64,000 nt of DNA from Enterococcus sulfureus ATCC 49903 (GCF_000407605.1 NZ_ASWO01000003.1:186001-250000), one strand, 5' to 3'. Counted from the first letter of the stretch, positions 43,797 through 55,599 are shown. Notes: generated by a model from the letters alone, not told the origin. Translations and numbers: made by a program.

Positions 43797-43825
43797 TTGA
43801 TGAAAAAACAGATTTATTGTACAGT
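43797..43825 (+). promoter_or_regulatory. Likely catalase promoter
   Basis: TTGATG (43797-43802), 17 bases, TACAGT (43820-43825), about 28 bases before the start. Confidence 0.5.
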
Positions 43826-43853
43826 TAAATTATAACGAAAAGGAGGAATGTAC

Positions 43854-45302
43854 ATGGTAAAAGAATGGTTAACAACAGCAGATGGTGCTCCAGTGTATGA
43901 CAATCAAAATTCGGCAACAGCGGGGGAATTCGGCCCCATTTTGATTCAAGATGTTCACTTATTAGAAAAACTAGCACACTTTAATCGTGAACGTGTGCCT
44001 GAGCGTGTCGTTCATGCAAAAGGTGCAGGAGCGCATGGCGTATTTAAAGTCACGAATGATGTATCAAAATATACGAAAGCAAGTTTCTTATCTGAAGTTG
44101 GAAAAGAAACAACAGTATTTGCGCGTTTTTCAACTGTAGCTGGTGAACTAGGTTCTGCGGATACGGTACGCGATCCACGTGGATTTGCAATAAAATTTTA
44201 TACTGAAGATGGCAACTACGATATCGTAGGGAACAATACACCGGTCTTTTTCGTCCGCGATCCACTAAAATTCCCTGATTTCATTCACACACAAAAACGT
44301 GATCCAAGAACGCATCTAAAAAGTCCAGATGCAGTATGGGATTTTTGGTCGTTATCACCAGAATCTTTACACCAAGTGACGATTTTAATGAGTGATCGTG
44401 GAATTCCAGCTACGATGCGTCATATGCATGGGTATGGTAGCCATACGTTCTTATGGGTCAATGATGCTGGTGAAAAAACGTGGGTCAAATATCATTTTAG
44501 AACCAATCAAGGCGTGAAAAATCTTGATGTGAACTTAGCGGCAGAGCTTGCTGGAACTAATCCAGATTATCATATCGAAGATTTACACAACGCGATCGAA
44601 GCTGAAGATTATCCATCTTGGACCTTATGTGTACAATTGATTCCTTTTGAAGAAGCGCAAAAACGACCAGAATTATTATTTGATGTGACCAAAACAGTCT
44701 CACAAAAAGAATTCCCATTAGTCGAAGTCGGTACGATGACGTTAAATCGTAATCCTGAAAACTACTTTACTGAAGTGGAACAAGTGGCGATGTCGCCTGG
44801 TCATTTAGTCCCTGGAATCGAAACATCACCCGATAAATTGTTGCAAGGACGCTTGTTTGCTTACGGTGATGCACATCGCTATCGTGTCGGAGCGAACTAC
44901 TCACAAGTTCCGATCAATAAACCAGTTAGTCCAGTCAATAATAATCAAAAAGATGGTGCTATGCGGATGGACAACGGTTCGACTTCGATCAACTATGAAC
45001 CAAATAGTTTCAATGAAGTCAAAGAAAATCCAGCAGTTAAACCAGCTGGCTACGAAGTCCATGGTGAGATTGGCCATTATAGCTATGATCAAAACTTCTA
45101 CACACAAGCAGGAGATTTGTATCGTTTGCAATCTGATGAGGCAAAAGAACGCCTAGTCCAAAATGTAGTCGATGCGATGACACCCGTATCAAAAGATGAA
45201 ATCAAAAAACGTCAAATCTATCATTTCTACCAAGCCGATAAAGAGTATGGTACAAAAGTTGCTCAAGGCTTAGGGATGGAAGATGTGATCAAAGAGTTTT
45301 AA
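43854..45302 (+). CDS. katA: Heme catalase
   Basis: A 482-residue small-subunit monofunctional catalase that breaks down hydrogen peroxide. Catalytic His is in [14 protein letters not shown] (~51-64), Asn in [13 protein letters not shown] (~125-137), and the heme-ligand Tyr in [14 protein letters not shown] (~332-345). ATG 43854 is preferred over 43848 because the AAAGGAGG site needs about seven bases. Enterococci cannot make heme and activate KatA with heme taken from outside, so activity should depend on the medium if the genus call is right. A terminator follows. Confidence 0.95.
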   Translation: MVKEWLTTADGAPVYDNQNSATAGEFGPILIQDVHLLEKLAHFNRERVPERVVHAKGAGAHGVFKVTNDVSKYTKASFLSEVGKETTVFARFSTVAGELGSADTVRDPRGFAIKFYTEDGNYDIVGNNTPVFFVRDPLKFPDFIHTQKRDPRTHLKSPDAVWDFWSLSPESLHQVTILMSDRGIPATMRHMHGYGSHTFLWVNDAGEKTWVKYHFRTNQGVKNLDVNLAAELAGTNPDYHIEDLHNAIEAEDYPSWTLCVQLIPFEEAQKRPELLFDVTKTVSQKEFPLVEVGTMTLNRNPENYFTEVEQVAMSPGHLVPGIETSPDKLLQGRLFAYGDAHRYRVGANYSQVPINKPVSPVNNNQKDGAMRMDNGSTSINYEPNSFNEVKENPAVKPAGYEVHGEIGHYSYDQNFYTQAGDLYRLQSDEAKERLVQNVVDAMTPVSKDEIKKRQIYHFYQADKEYGTKVAQGLGMEDVIKEF

Positions 45303-45314
45303 AAAGAGAAGATA

Positions 45315-45356
45315 AAAGAGAGCTGAATCGATAATGATTCAGCTCTCTTTTTGTTA
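45315..45356 (+). terminator. Catalase terminator
   Basis: AAAGAGAGCTGAATC pairs with GATTCAGCTCTCTTTTT. Confidence 0.9.
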
Positions 45357-45451
45357 GTTAAAAAAGTATCGACTAGTCTAAACTTAAGCCATTAGTCTGA
45401 TTATTTTCATTAAGCAGTATGTTTTAATACAGATAGGGTATAAAAGGAGAG

Positions 45452-46408
45452 ATGATCAAAGTGAAACTATTTAAGCGGTTATTAATAGGAATCGGGATAG
45501 GATTTATTTCGTTACTGGTAATTATTTATTTGTACGGTTATAAATTAAATATTTATCTTATACCACCATCACCTCAAAAGTATGTTGCCGTTGCCTTAGA
45601 GAAAATGGAAGAATCAGGGATCTATAGCGAATCAAAAGCTTGGAAGGAAATCAAAACAAAAACTCTAGAAAAAACAAAAGATGCGTCTACCTATTCTGAA
45701 GCATTACCTAGTCTTGAAGAGGCAATAAAAGTGGCAGGTGGCAAGCATTCGTTTATTGAAACATCGCAAACTCAATTTGATCATTCTGAAAAATTTGAGC
45801 CTAAAGCAGAAGTTGAACAAGAAACTTTATATTTAACTGTTCCAGAGTTTACAGGTACACAAGTTGAAGCAAATGAATATGCAAATATATTAGAATCAGC
45901 TTTACATCAAGATAATTATACAACTATCATGATTGATTTACGTGGAAACCGAGGAGGAAATATGACACCGATGATTCTTGGATTATCAGCACTCTTACCT
46001 GATGGAAAGCTTTTTGAATATATCGATAAAAAACAAAATACAAAATCTGTAGATTTATCTGCCGGAAAGTTAAATAGTGGTGGTGCAGCAATTGAGCTAA
46101 AGAATACGCATAAAATAAATAATAAGTCGATTGCTATTTTAATCGATGAAAATACTGGAAGTTCAGGTGAACTGACGGCAATCTGTTTTAAAGGATTACC
46201 GAATGTGAAATTTTTTGGGTCAAATTCCGCAGGATATACTTCAGCTAATCAAGAAGTCTATTTATACGACGGCGCGAGGATGCAATTGACGACAGCATTT
46301 ATCAGAGATAGAAGTGGAAGTGTTTATCAAAATGTCCCAATTTGTCCAGATATCCATACTACTGAAAGTAAACAAGCAGCATTGACTTGGTTAAACCATA
46401 AAAATTAA
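45452..46408 (+). CDS. S41-family peptidase, membrane-anchored
   Basis: A 318-residue protein with one N-terminal membrane helix (~8-30) and an outside S41 (tail-specific protease-like) domain. It has LTVPEFTGTQ, MIDLRGNRGGNM (~166-177) and the nucleophile Ser in DENTGSSGELTAI (~232-244), then GYTSANQ. There is no PDZ domain, unlike CtpA. The ATG at 45452 lies very close to AAAGGAG, so GTG 45461 could be the true start. It probably cuts small peptides at the cell surface. Single gene with its own terminator. Confidence 0.8.
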   Translation: MIKVKLFKRLLIGIGIGFISLLVIIYLYGYKLNIYLIPPSPQKYVAVALEKMEESGIYSESKAWKEIKTKTLEKTKDASTYSEALPSLEEAIKVAGGKHSFIETSQTQFDHSEKFEPKAEVEQETLYLTVPEFTGTQVEANEYANILESALHQDNYTTIMIDLRGNRGGNMTPMILGLSALLPDGKLFEYIDKKQNTKSVDLSAGKLNSGGAAIELKNTHKINNKSIAILIDENTGSSGELTAICFKGLPNVKFFGSNSAGYTSANQEVYLYDGARMQLTTAFIRDRSGSVYQNVPICPDIHTTESKQAALTWLNHKN

Positions 46409-46449
46409 AAATAACCTAGCCTCCTAAAAAAGGAAGCTAGGTTATTTTT
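46407..46449. terminator. Bidirectional terminator
   Basis: AAAAATAACCTAGC pairs with GCTAGGTTATTTTT, flanked by inner CCTCCT/AGGA pairs; shared by the S41 gene and the convergent aldo-keto reductase gene. Confidence 0.9.
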
Positions 46450-47338
46450 ATTTAAAATGTTTTTTATACAACAAGCCTGTTTCTAACGCTTCGGGAGTGA
46501 TTCTGTCTTCCCATGAAGCGACTTGTTCTTGGTATTCTTTCGCTGTAAAACGATTCATTTGATCGATCGTTTCAAGATCTTCACGATCAATACTAAAATC
46601 TAAAGCAAAGTTTTCCTCTACGCGAGCAGGGTTACTTGATTTTGGAATAATATGATAGTTATGACTGACCGCCCAGTAGTTTAACAATTGTCCGATATTA
46701 ATGTCATATTTGGCACACATTTCATCCAATTTCGCTTTTTCCTCAGTGCTTAACGCCGATTCTGGATAGAAAGGATTTGGTGAAAAATAAGGTTTAATGA
46801 TCGAATATCCGACTAAAAGAATGTCATGGTCAAGACAATAGTCTTCTAATTCGATCGGTCTAGTTGTTGGTGAACAGACGATTTGATTACAGTAAGGTTT
46901 GACACCTGTTTTTTGTACGAGGTGTTCAATCCCTGCTATAGAGAAGTTCGATACGCCGATATGCTTGATTTTTCCTTCTTTTTGCAAGTTGATCAATTCT
47001 TGATAAGCAGTTAGATTTAGCTCTGGACTTAATTCAGCATGCAATAAGACTAGGTCTAAATAATCGGTTTGAAGTCTAGTTAAAGATTCTTCAACAGATT
47101 GTCTTGTAAAGTTCAAATAGTTTTGAGGAGCAACTTTTGTCGTTAAGAATAGTTCATCTCTAGAAATCGATTGTTTAGCTAAAATCTCACCAATATCGTA
47201 TTCGTTATTGTATACTTGGGCCGTATCGATGTGACGGTATCCAGTATGTAGAGCCGTTTCAATCGCTTTTTCAAGCGTCGGAAAATCTGTTAATAACCAA
47301 GTACCAAATCCGATTTGAGGCAGTTGTTTTTCATTCAT
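46448..47338 (-). CDS. Aldo/keto reductase
   Basis: A 296-residue NADPH-dependent (beta/alpha)8 reductase. GFGTWLL at the N-terminus, GYRHIDTAQVYNNEYDIG (Asp and catalytic Tyr, ~33-50), LTTKVAP (catalytic Lys), LVLLHAEL (His position) and HIGVSNFS match the family. PKSSNPARVEENF near the C-terminus is the NADP-binding part. Broad carbonyl substrates are likely. ATG after AAGGAG. Confidence 0.88.
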   Translation of the reverse strand: MNEKQLPQIGFGTWLLTDFPTLEKAIETALHTGYRHIDTAQVYNNEYDIGEILAKQSISRDELFLTTKVAPQNYLNFTRQSVEESLTRLQTDYLDLVLLHAELSPELNLTAYQELINLQKEGKIKHIGVSNFSIAGIEHLVQKTGVKPYCNQIVCSPTTRPIELEDYCLDHDILLVGYSIIKPYFSPNPFYPESALSTEEKAKLDEMCAKYDINIGQLLNYWAVSHNYHIIPKSSNPARVEENFALDFSIDREDLETIDQMNRFTAKEYQEQVASWEDRITPEALETGLLYKKHFK

Positions 47339-47611
47339 AGTATTCGCTCCTTATAGATAGTAAAGTTATTATACACTTGAGTGTTGGATTTCGTTAACTC
47401 TTACGTTCTTGATTTGTTTTTTTAATGCTAGTCAATTTTATTCTATGAGAAAAGCTAATTAAAAAACGCGATAATTTATATTTTTTCGTTTAAAATATTT
47501 ACGCTGTAAACCATCAAAAAAGACTTATCTATCAACATGCACGTAATAAGTGCGGTACTTTTTAAGCATGTTATGAGAAAATAAACACAAATAGAAAATG
47601 AGGTGATCATG

Positions 47612-48460
47612 ATGCATATAGGTAAAAATATTGCGATCTATCGGAAAAAAAATCATTTAACTCAAGAAGAACTAGCTAAAAAATTATCAATTACTCGACA
47701 ATCTGTTTCAAAATGGGAAAATGAAGAAACCTTGCCTAGTATCGATAACTTGGTGACATTGAGTGGTCTTTTGGATATTTCTTTAGATGAACTCATTACA
47801 GGTGAAGCTTATCTTCATTTTCCATTGGAGTACGGAGTGATCCAACATCGGAAACTCTTATATCTGTTTTTACTTTCTCCTACATTTATTGCGATTTTGA
47901 TTGCCTTAAATGCTTTTACAAATTTTAGTGAGAACTATTTTTATTTAGCTATCGCTCTTTTGATGCAAATTCTCCTATATTCTGTATTTGTGTATCTATT
48001 CCCATTGAGAAAAAGTCGACTTTATACACATTGGACTCTGACGAAAAAAGGAATTGATGTACCCATTTACAAGATGAATTTCTGGACTGAATTATGGTTG
48101 CCCATCAAAGAGTTGATAAATCGACAAACGAAATTTATCTCTTTTGATGAAATTGAGTATTTGAGCTTAGAAACTAATGCTTTCCGCATAGATCCTAACG
48201 TAGGCGTTGGTTTTAACGGATATTTTGTTCGTAATATTTCGATAATGAATGAAGCTTTTGAGTTAGCGATAATGACTAAGCAAGGAGACACATATAAATT
48301 AGATTTAACTGGATACTATTTTACAGATACCAAAGATCGTCAATTGCTGTACTCGATTTTATTATTTTTAAAACGTAAACAAATCCCAATTCACGATCCA
48401 CATCATGTACTGCCTTTAATCAAAGAGCGAAAATCTGTAGTCGATACACTCTATGTTTAA
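47612..48460 (+). CDS. XRE-family regulator with membrane domain
   Basis: A 282-residue protein with the XRE helix-turn-helix at residues ~1-60 (LTQEELAKKLSITRQSVSKWE). Two hydrophobic helices follow (~83-102 and ~110-130), then a C-terminal PH-like domain with FISFDEIEYLSLETNAFR. The frame opens at GTG 47603, but ATG 47612 sits eight bases after GAGG. Upstream, ACATGC and GCATGT words (about 47535-47575) form a dyad that may be its operator. Its target is unknown. Confidence 0.78.
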   Translation: MHIGKNIAIYRKKNHLTQEELAKKLSITRQSVSKWENEETLPSIDNLVTLSGLLDISLDELITGEAYLHFPLEYGVIQHRKLLYLFLLSPTFIAILIALNAFTNFSENYFYLAIALLMQILLYSVFVYLFPLRKSRLYTHWTLTKKGIDVPIYKMNFWTELWLPIKELINRQTKFISFDEIEYLSLETNAFRIDPNVGVGFNGYFVRNISIMNEAFELAIMTKQGDTYKLDLTGYYFTDTKDRQLLYSILLFLKRKQIPIHDPHHVLPLIKERKSVVDTLYV

Positions 48461-48522
48461 ATAGGCTTTGTAATGAGTTAAATAATCTTGATTGCTGCTA
48501 TAAAAGTACGTGTTGAAATAGT

Positions 48523-48563
48523 AAAAACAGTCTCTATCAAACTTTTGATAGAGACTGTTTTTG
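48523..48563. terminator. Bidirectional terminator
   Basis: AAAAACAGTCTCTATCAAA pairs with TTTGATAGAGACTGTTTTT; it serves the XRE gene and convergent guaA. Confidence 0.92.
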
Positions 48564-48607
48564 TTTATTGTAAATCTGATAAGTCAGAAATTATGTTCTA
48601 GATATTT

Positions 48608-50173
48608 TTATTCCCACTCTACTGTTGCTGGTGGTTTACTTGTAATATCGTACACGATGCGGTTTACGTGTGCGACTTCGTTTACGATGCGTACTGAGAT
48701 TTTTTGTAACACATCCCAAGGGATACGCGCAAAGTCTGCTGTCATCCCATCGATCGACGTTACAGCACGGATACCGACAGTGTAATCATACGTACGGCCA
48801 TCGCCCATTACGCCGACACTGCGGATACCTGGTAAAACAGTGAAGTATTGCCAGATGTCACGGTCTAAACCAGCATTGACGATTTCTTCGCGTAAGATCG
48901 CATCTGATTCGCGAACGATCTCTAATTTTTCTTCTGTTAATTCACCTAAGACACGAATTCCTAGACCTGGTCCAGGGAATGGTTGGCGCCATACGATGCT
49001 ATCTGGCATGCCAAGTTCAGTTCCTAATGCACGAACTTCGTCTTTGAATAGGGTATTTAATGGTTCGATCAATTCAAATTGCATGTCTTCAGGAAGACCA
49101 CCTACGTTATGGTGCGATTTGATCGTTTGGGCTGTTTCAGTACCGGATTCGATCACGTCTGTGTAAAGCGTTCCTTGTGCTAAGAAAGAAACGCCTTCTT
49201 CGCCAGCAAGTTTTGTGGCTTCATCATCAAATAGATAAACAAATTCGTTTCCGATGATTTTACGTTTTTGTTCTGGATCAGAAACACCAGCTAATTTATC
49301 TAAGAAACGATCTTTAGCATCAACTTTAATGATGTTCAAGCCGAATTTTCCGCCTAAACTTTCCATTACTTGTTCTGCTTCGCCTTTACGTAATAGACCA
49401 TGGTCTACGAAGATCGAGGTTAATTGATCACCGATCGCTTTTTGTAATAAGACACCGACAACACTTGAATCCACTCCGCCAGATAGGCCAAGTAGGACTT
49501 TTTTGTCGCCAACTTTTTCACGGATCGCTTTAACTTGCATGTCGATAAAGTTTTCCATGCTCCAGTCTGCGCTACATTGACAAACGTCTAATGCAAAGTG
49601 ACGAAGTAAGTCGTTTCCATATTCTGAATGACGTACTTCTGGATGGAATTGAACGCCATACATTTTACGCGCTGCATTTTCGATTGACGCGATTGGGCAA
49701 TCGTTACTTGTTGCAACAACTTCAAAATCAGTCGGAGCTTTTGTCACTAAATCACCATGACTCATCCAAACCGTTTGTGTTTGTGGAGTACTTGCAAAAA
49801 GAGCTGCTTTTGCATCAGTGACTTCAAGTTGAGCTTTACCATATTCTTTGTTTTTTGCAGGTTCAACACTTCCGCCTAAACGGTGCGTCATCAACTGCAT
49901 TCCATAACAAATACCTAATACGGGAATGCCTAGATCAAAGATTTTTTCATCGATTCCAAAAGAACCGTCATCATAAACGGAGTTTGGTCCACCAGAAAGG
50001 ATGATTCCTTTTGGATTCATAGCTTTTACTTCTTCAGCTGTGATGCGGTGGCTTAGTAATTCAGAAAAAACACCAAATTCACGGATACGGCGAGTGATCA
50101 ATTGATTGTATTGGCTACCGTAGTCCAATACGATGATTTTTTCAACGTTTGGCATGTTGTCAACGTTCGTCAC
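48608..50173 (-). CDS. guaA: GMP synthase (glutamine-hydrolysing)
   Basis: A 521-residue enzyme that aminates XMP to GMP. The N-terminal class I glutamine amidotransferase has nucleophile Cys89 in GICYGMQL and the His/Glu pair in [10 protein letters not shown]. The ATP pyrophosphatase P-loop is [10 protein letters not shown] (~227-236) and the C-terminal dimerisation domain ends [13 protein letters not shown] start at 50173 after AGGGG. I looked for a purine riboswitch upstream and saw none. Confidence 0.96.
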   Translation of the reverse strand: MTNVDNMPNVEKIIVLDYGSQYNQLITRRIREFGVFSELLSHRITAEEVKAMNPKGIILSGGPNSVYDDGSFGIDEKIFDLGIPVLGICYGMQLMTHRLGGSVEPAKNKEYGKAQLEVTDAKAALFASTPQTQTVWMSHGDLVTKAPTDFEVVATSNDCPIASIENAARKMYGVQFHPEVRHSEYGNDLLRHFALDVCQCSADWSMENFIDMQVKAIREKVGDKKVLLGLSGGVDSSVVGVLLQKAIGDQLTSIFVDHGLLRKGEAEQVMESLGGKFGLNIIKVDAKDRFLDKLAGVSDPEQKRKIIGNEFVYLFDDEATKLAGEEGVSFLAQGTLYTDVIESGTETAQTIKSHHNVGGLPEDMQFELIEPLNTLFKDEVRALGTELGMPDSIVWRQPFPGPGLGIRVLGELTEEKLEIVRESDAILREEIVNAGLDRDIWQYFTVLPGIRSVGVMGDGRTYDYTVGIRAVTSIDGMTADFARIPWDVLQKISVRIVNEVAHVNRIVYDITSKPPATVEWE

Positions 50174-50271
50174 GATTATTACCCCTATTCTTTAACAAAT
50201 TTTGTAGTACAATATTTTATCCTCTATCATAAGGGAGGAAGCTGGATTTTGCAAAAGCTATTTACGATTTA

Positions 50272-51195
50272 TTAATATTTTCTTAGATGAACTTCATCTA
50301 TTGTATGCTTCAACGTTTTATGCAAGATAATATCTGCTCGACTGCGTGTCGGTAAGATATATTCGGTTAGGTTGACTAAATTGATCGTTTTCCAAACATT
50401 TTTCGCCACTTTAAGCGCATCTTTACGATTACCAGTAGCGAGATTGTAGTAGTAATTCGATGGATCTTGAAAAGCAGTATCGAGTAAGGATTCAAATCGT
50501 TCTAAATACCATTTTTCGATCAATTCTGGATCAGCATCGACAAAAATCGAGAAATCAAAGAAGTCACTGACATAGATTTGTTCATTAGCTGGAAGTTGTA
50601 AGGTATTGATTCCTTCTACGATCAAAATATCTGGTCGATCAATAATCTCAACTTCATCGTCGATAATGTCATACACACTATGCGAATACATCGGGATCTC
50701 GATATTGGGTTTACCTGATTTGACTTCATCTAAAAAGTGGATCAGTTTTTGCATATCATAACTTTCAGGAAATCCTTTGCGATTCATGATGCCGCGTTCT
50801 TCTAACACTTTATTCGGATGTAAAAAGCCGTCTGTGGTGATCAATTGGACTTTACGTCTTGAAAATAAACGGTCGAGTAGGGTTTGTAAAACTCGAGCTG
50901 TCGTACTTTTCCCGACGGCCACACTACCAGCGATCCCGATAATAAAAGGAGGCATTTTTTCATAGCGATGTAAAAAGAGCCCTTTACTCAAGGTAAGCGA
51001 TTCAAATTCTTTCATGTATAAATGGATCAAATGACAAAGTGGGATGTAGATATCTTCTACATCTTGCATCGAGATGCGGTCATTCAAACTTTTGATGCTA
51101 TCTAATTCTTCTTGGGTCAAAGGGGTGTGTCCTTTGCGATAAAATCCTTGCCACTCAGAGCGAGGGATTTGATAATAATTGGTCATTTCCTTCAT
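50272..51195 (-). CDS. coaA: Pantothenate kinase, type I
   Basis: A 307-residue type I (CoaA) kinase, the first step of CoA synthesis. The P-loop is GIAGSVAVGKSTTARVLQ (~91-108), with LITTDGFLHPN (~128-138), KGFPESYDMQ and IVEGINTLQ matching the family. ATG 51195 follows AAAGGAG by seven bases; the second Met (codon 4) is a less likely start. Single gene beside guaA. Confidence 0.95.
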   Translation of the reverse strand: MKEMTNYYQIPRSEWQGFYRKGHTPLTQEELDSIKSLNDRISMQDVEDIYIPLCHLIHLYMKEFESLTLSKGLFLHRYEKMPPFIIGIAGSVAVGKSTTARVLQTLLDRLFSRRKVQLITTDGFLHPNKVLEERGIMNRKGFPESYDMQKLIHFLDEVKSGKPNIEIPMYSHSVYDIIDDEVEIIDRPDILIVEGINTLQLPANEQIYVSDFFDFSIFVDADPELIEKWYLERFESLLDTAFQDPSNYYYNLATGNRKDALKVAKNVWKTINLVNLTEYILPTRSRADIILHKTLKHTIDEVHLRKY

Positions 51196-51335
51196 GAGAA
51201 AGCTCCTTTGTTTAGTCTCAAGTAGTGTACCATAAAATTTCTTAAATTCGCAGAAGTGGGGTTATTTTTTAGTTAGGAGTTTACAAGTAAGTAAAATTTA
51301 GTATGATTAGGACAAAGACTTAAAGGAGTACGAAG

Positions 51336-51938
51336 ATGAGCAATCACTATTACACCAAAAATCCGGATCTAGACCACAACTATTCGGAATTTACATTTGA
51401 ATTAAAAGGACACACCTTTCGTTTTCTAACAGACAGCGGCGTGTTTTCAAAATCAACGATCGATTTTGGCTCCCGCGTCTTGATCGATGCCTTTTCTGAT
51501 CGAGACTTACCAGAAGGCAAAATCTTAGATGTTGGCTGTGGCTATGGACCAATTGGCTTAGCCTTAGCTAAAACAACAAGCAGAACCATTGAAATGGTCG
51601 ATATTAATGAGCGTGCCGTCGAACTGGCGCAAAAAAATGCCGCACACAATCAGATCGCAACGGTCGATATCCATCCTTCTTATCTATATGAGACGCTAAA
51701 TGATACAGAGTATGCTGCGATCGTCAGTAATCCACCGATCCGTGCAGGTAAACAAGTCGTGCACCAAATTTTAACGGATGCCTATGCTTTATTAAAGGCT
51801 GCTGGAACCTTAACCGTTGTCATCCAAAAGAAACAAGGAGCGCCGAGTGCGAAAAAACGGATGGAAGAAGTCTTTGGCAATGCTGAGATCATCGCTAAAG
51901 ACAAAGGATATTTCATTATCCAAAGTACAAAAGTATAA
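51336..51938 (+). CDS. RsmC-like class I SAM methyltransferase
   Basis: A 200-residue methyltransferase with the SAM-binding loop ILDVGCGYGPIGLAL (~62-76), the acidic MVDINERAVEL (~86-96) and the nucleic-acid-guanine motif VSNPPIRAGKQV (~130-141). It matches the C-terminal catalytic half of RsmC and the stand-alone YbxB-type proteins, which are thought to methylate rRNA guanine N2. ATG after AAGGAG. Confidence 0.85.
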   Translation: MSNHYYTKNPDLDHNYSEFTFELKGHTFRFLTDSGVFSKSTIDFGSRVLIDAFSDRDLPEGKILDVGCGYGPIGLALAKTTSRTIEMVDINERAVELAQKNAAHNQIATVDIHPSYLYETLNDTEYAAIVSNPPIRAGKQVVHQILTDAYALLKAAGTLTVVIQKKQGAPSAKKRMEEVFGNAEIIAKDKGYFIIQSTKV

Positions 51939-51942
51939 GAAG

Positions 51943-51973
51943 TACAGGACCGCAAAGATGCGATCCTGTTTTT
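51943..51973 (+). terminator. Terminator of the methyltransferase gene
   Basis: ACAGGACCGCA pairs with TGCGATCCTGT, then T5. Confidence 0.8.
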
Positions 51974-51991
51974 CGTTTACTACTAGAAAGC

Positions 51992-52011
51992 GTTTACTAA
52001 ATTTGGTAAAC
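51992..52011. promoter_or_regulatory. Operator-like palindrome before the LacI-type gene
   Basis: A 20-bp palindrome with GTTTAC and GTAAAC arms (18 of 20 bases symmetric) about 30 bases before the start. It overlaps a cre-like AGAAAGCGTTTACT (51985-51998). A closely related palindrome lies at 53105-53126. Confidence 0.6.
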
Positions 52012-52039
52012 TGAAGAAAAAACTAAAGGGGGGCTCGTT

Positions 52040-53056
52040 GTGAAGTTAACGATTCGTCAAATTGCGGAACTTGCAGGAGTTTCGGTCACGACTGTATCAC
52101 AAATTTTAAATAATAAGGGAAGTCGCTTTAGTGAAGAGACGAGACGCAAAGTATTGTCAATCGTCGATGAATATCATTATCGGCCAGATTTTTTTGCATC
52201 GAATCTAATCAAACGACATTCAAAAACGATTGGGATGATCGTACCTGATGTAACGGATTCTTTTTTTTCAAAGATTGTTGAAGGGGTCGAGCAATATATC
52301 AACCCATTAGGCTACATGTTGATTTTGTGTAATTCTAGACAAAGTTTGCAAAAAGAATTGAAATGTCTAGATGATTTAGCGCATCGTGCTGTGGACGGAA
52401 TCTTACTTGCTACCCCCCATATGCTGCCTGAAGAATATAATTTAAACAGTGCATTTGCCAAACGAACACCGATGATTTTGATTGATCGCGGCATCAATCA
52501 ACGTGATTCAGGGCGCTTGATCATCAAAGAATATGAGGGATCTTATTTAGCTGTAAAACATTTGATCCAACAAGGGCATCGTCATATCGGGATTTTAAAA
52601 GAAAATACAGGTTATTATCAATTGGAAGAACGATTCAATGGCTATCGCTTAGCTTTAAAAGATGCAGATATTCCATTTCGTAAACAATATGTCGTAAGCA
52701 ATGAACTGACGATCTTAGGTGGTTATTTAGCAGCAAAAGAATTGTTGTACCGTAAAGAGATCACAGCGATTTTTTGTGGGAATGATCTGATGGCAATGGG
52801 CTGTTATAAGGCGATCCACGAATCCGGACGAAAAGTACCAGATGACATCTCAGTGATAGGTTTTGACGGAATTCAATTTACGGAGTATATGAGCCCGCCA
52901 CTAACTACGGTAGCGCAACCAACTTTTGACATTGGCTTTACCGCAGCGAAGTTTTTAGTGGACGCGATCGAATTTCCTAAGCATCGAGTGCCAAATAAAA
53001 TTTTTGATACAAAATTAATTATTCGTGAGAGCGTAAGACCATTGACAAATGGTTGA
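52040..53056 (+). CDS. LacI-family transcriptional regulator, likely of nucleoside salvage
   Basis: A 338-residue regulator: LacI helix-turn-helix at residues 3-25 (IRQIAELAGVSVTTVSQILN), hinge to ~58, and a ribose-binding-protein-like ligand domain (GMIVPDVTDSFFSKIVEGV, then DGILLATPH and FCGNDLMAMGCYKA). GTG start after AAAGGGGGG. It lies 134 bases before the nucleoside operon on the same strand. Shared GTAAAC palindromes before both suggest it represses itself and the operon, with a nucleoside or (deoxy)ribose phosphate as inducer. The ligand is inferred. Confidence 0.85.
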   Translation: MKLTIRQIAELAGVSVTTVSQILNNKGSRFSEETRRKVLSIVDEYHYRPDFFASNLIKRHSKTIGMIVPDVTDSFFSKIVEGVEQYINPLGYMLILCNSRQSLQKELKCLDDLAHRAVDGILLATPHMLPEEYNLNSAFAKRTPMILIDRGINQRDSGRLIIKEYEGSYLAVKHLIQQGHRHIGILKENTGYYQLEERFNGYRLALKDADIPFRKQYVVSNELTILGGYLAAKELLYRKEITAIFCGNDLMAMGCYKAIHESGRKVPDDISVIGFDGIQFTEYMSPPLTTVAQPTFDIGFTAAKFLVDAIEFPKHRVPNKIFDTKLIIRESVRPLTNG

Positions 53057-53104
53057 TCGCCTTGTATAATCAACAATGTAAAGGCTTTCAATATATTTGT
53101 TGTT

Positions 53105-53126
53105 TTTAGTAAACTGTTTTACTAAA
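53105..53126. promoter_or_regulatory. Operator-like palindrome before pdp
   Basis: TTTAGTAAA and TTTACTAAA arms surround a four-base centre, just upstream of the pdp -35 region. It resembles the palindrome at the LacI-type gene, so the same regulator probably binds both. Confidence 0.65.
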
Positions 53127-53130
53127 GTGG

Positions 53131-53158
53131 TTTACTAGTGATGATTTTAATGTATAAT
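53131..53158 (+). promoter_or_regulatory. Promoter of the nucleoside operon
   Basis: TTTACT (53131-53136), 16 bases, TATAAT (53153-53158). The -35 lies five bases after the palindrome at 53105-53126. Confidence 0.6.
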
Positions 53159-53190
53159 AAAGCTAAGTTAAGGAAGCGAGGTTCTTATCT

Positions 53191-54492
53191 ATGCGCATGG
53201 TCGATTTAATCGAGAAGAAACGTGAAGGACAAAGTTTATCGAAACAAGAAATTGAATTTATTATTTCGGAATACACGAACAATCAAATTCCTGACTATCA
53301 AATGAGTGCACTTCTTATGGCGATCTTTTTTAAAGATATGACGGATGAAGAAATCACCCATTTGACATTAGCAATGGCTCATTCAGGAGAAGTAATGGAT
53401 TTGACTTCGATCGAGGGCATTAAAGTAGATAAACATTCTACTGGTGGTGTTGGCGATACAACGACATTGATCTTAGCTCCACTTGTCGCAAGTGTGGACG
53501 TACCGGTTGCGAAAATGTCTGGTCGTGGTCTTGGTTACACAGGAGGTACCTTAGATAAATTAGAAGCGATTCCTGGATTTAAAATCGAAGTATCTGAATC
53601 ACAATTTGTCGATTTGGTAAATGAAAGTAAAGTCGCTGTAATCGGTCAATCAGGAGATTTAGCTCCGGCAGATAAAAAATTATATGCCTTGCGTGATGTG
53701 ACTGCGACAGTGGATTCGATCCCTTTGATTGCAAGTTCAATTATGAGCAAAAAAATCGCAGCTGGTGCTGATGCAATCGTTTTAGACGTGACGACCGGTG
53801 ATGGTGCTTTTATGAAAAATCTAGACGATGCACGTCGCTTAGCACATACGATGGTTCGAATCGGAGCGTTAGCCAATCGCCAAACGATGGCTGTTATTTC
53901 AGATATGTCGCAACCATTAGGTGAAGCGATCGGAAATAGTTTAGAAGTCGTTGAAGCGATCGAAACATTGCAAGGAAACGGACCAGAAGATTTGACTGAA
54001 ATGTGCTATGCACTAGGTAGTCAAATGGTGGTGTTAGCTAAAAAAGCGGACACGTTAGAAGAAGCTCGTGAATTGTTGAAAGAAGCTTTAGAAAGTGGAC
54101 GTGCCTTAGAAAAATTCAAAGAAATGATCCACAACCAAGGTGGAGACGCAAGTATTGTGGATGAACCGGAAAAATTACTGACAGCACGTTATGAAATTGC
54201 AGTTCCTGCGAAAAAAAGTGGTGTGATCCAACAAATGGTCGCGAATGAGTTAGGAATCGCAGCAATGATGTTAGGTGCTGGACGTAAAACAAAAGAAGAC
54301 GAAATCGACCATGCAGTAGGATTGAAGCTTCACAAAAAAGTAGGCGAATCTGTTTCAGAAGGAGACGTATTGCTAACGATCTTTAGCAATACAGAAGACG
54401 TTGAAGAAGTAATCGAATTGATCCAAGCAAATATTACGATCGGTGAGACGGGAGAAGAGCCTCCGTTGATCCACGAAATTATTACGGAATAA
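53191..54492 (+). CDS. pdp: Pyrimidine-nucleoside phosphorylase
   Basis: A 433-residue thymidine/pyrimidine phosphorylase that cleaves uridine, thymidine or deoxyuridine with phosphate. The signature [15 protein letters not shown] (~80-94) binds phosphate, [18 protein letters not shown] (~109-126) is the family signature, and [13 protein letters not shown] binds substrate. The length fits the Bacillus-type Pdp. ATG after GAGG. First gene of the salvage operon. Confidence 0.93.
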   Translation: MRMVDLIEKKREGQSLSKQEIEFIISEYTNNQIPDYQMSALLMAIFFKDMTDEEITHLTLAMAHSGEVMDLTSIEGIKVDKHSTGGVGDTTTLILAPLVASVDVPVAKMSGRGLGYTGGTLDKLEAIPGFKIEVSESQFVDLVNESKVAVIGQSGDLAPADKKLYALRDVTATVDSIPLIASSIMSKKIAAGADAIVLDVTTGDGAFMKNLDDARRLAHTMVRIGALANRQTMAVISDMSQPLGEAIGNSLEVVEAIETLQGNGPEDLTEMCYALGSQMVVLAKKADTLEEARELLKEALESGRALEKFKEMIHNQGGDASIVDEPEKLLTARYEIAVPAKKSGVIQQMVANELGIAAMMLGAGRKTKEDEIDHAVGLKLHKKVGESVSEGDVLLTIFSNTEDVEEVIELIQANITIGETGEEPPLIHEIITE

Positions 54493-54518
54493 CAAGCAGA
54501 AATGAGGAGCAAGTAATT

Positions 54519-55599
<1,081 letters not shown>

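Noticed and set aside
50174-50271. Purine riboswitch before guaA
   Set aside because: No conserved purine aptamer core was found in the short leader on the minus strand.
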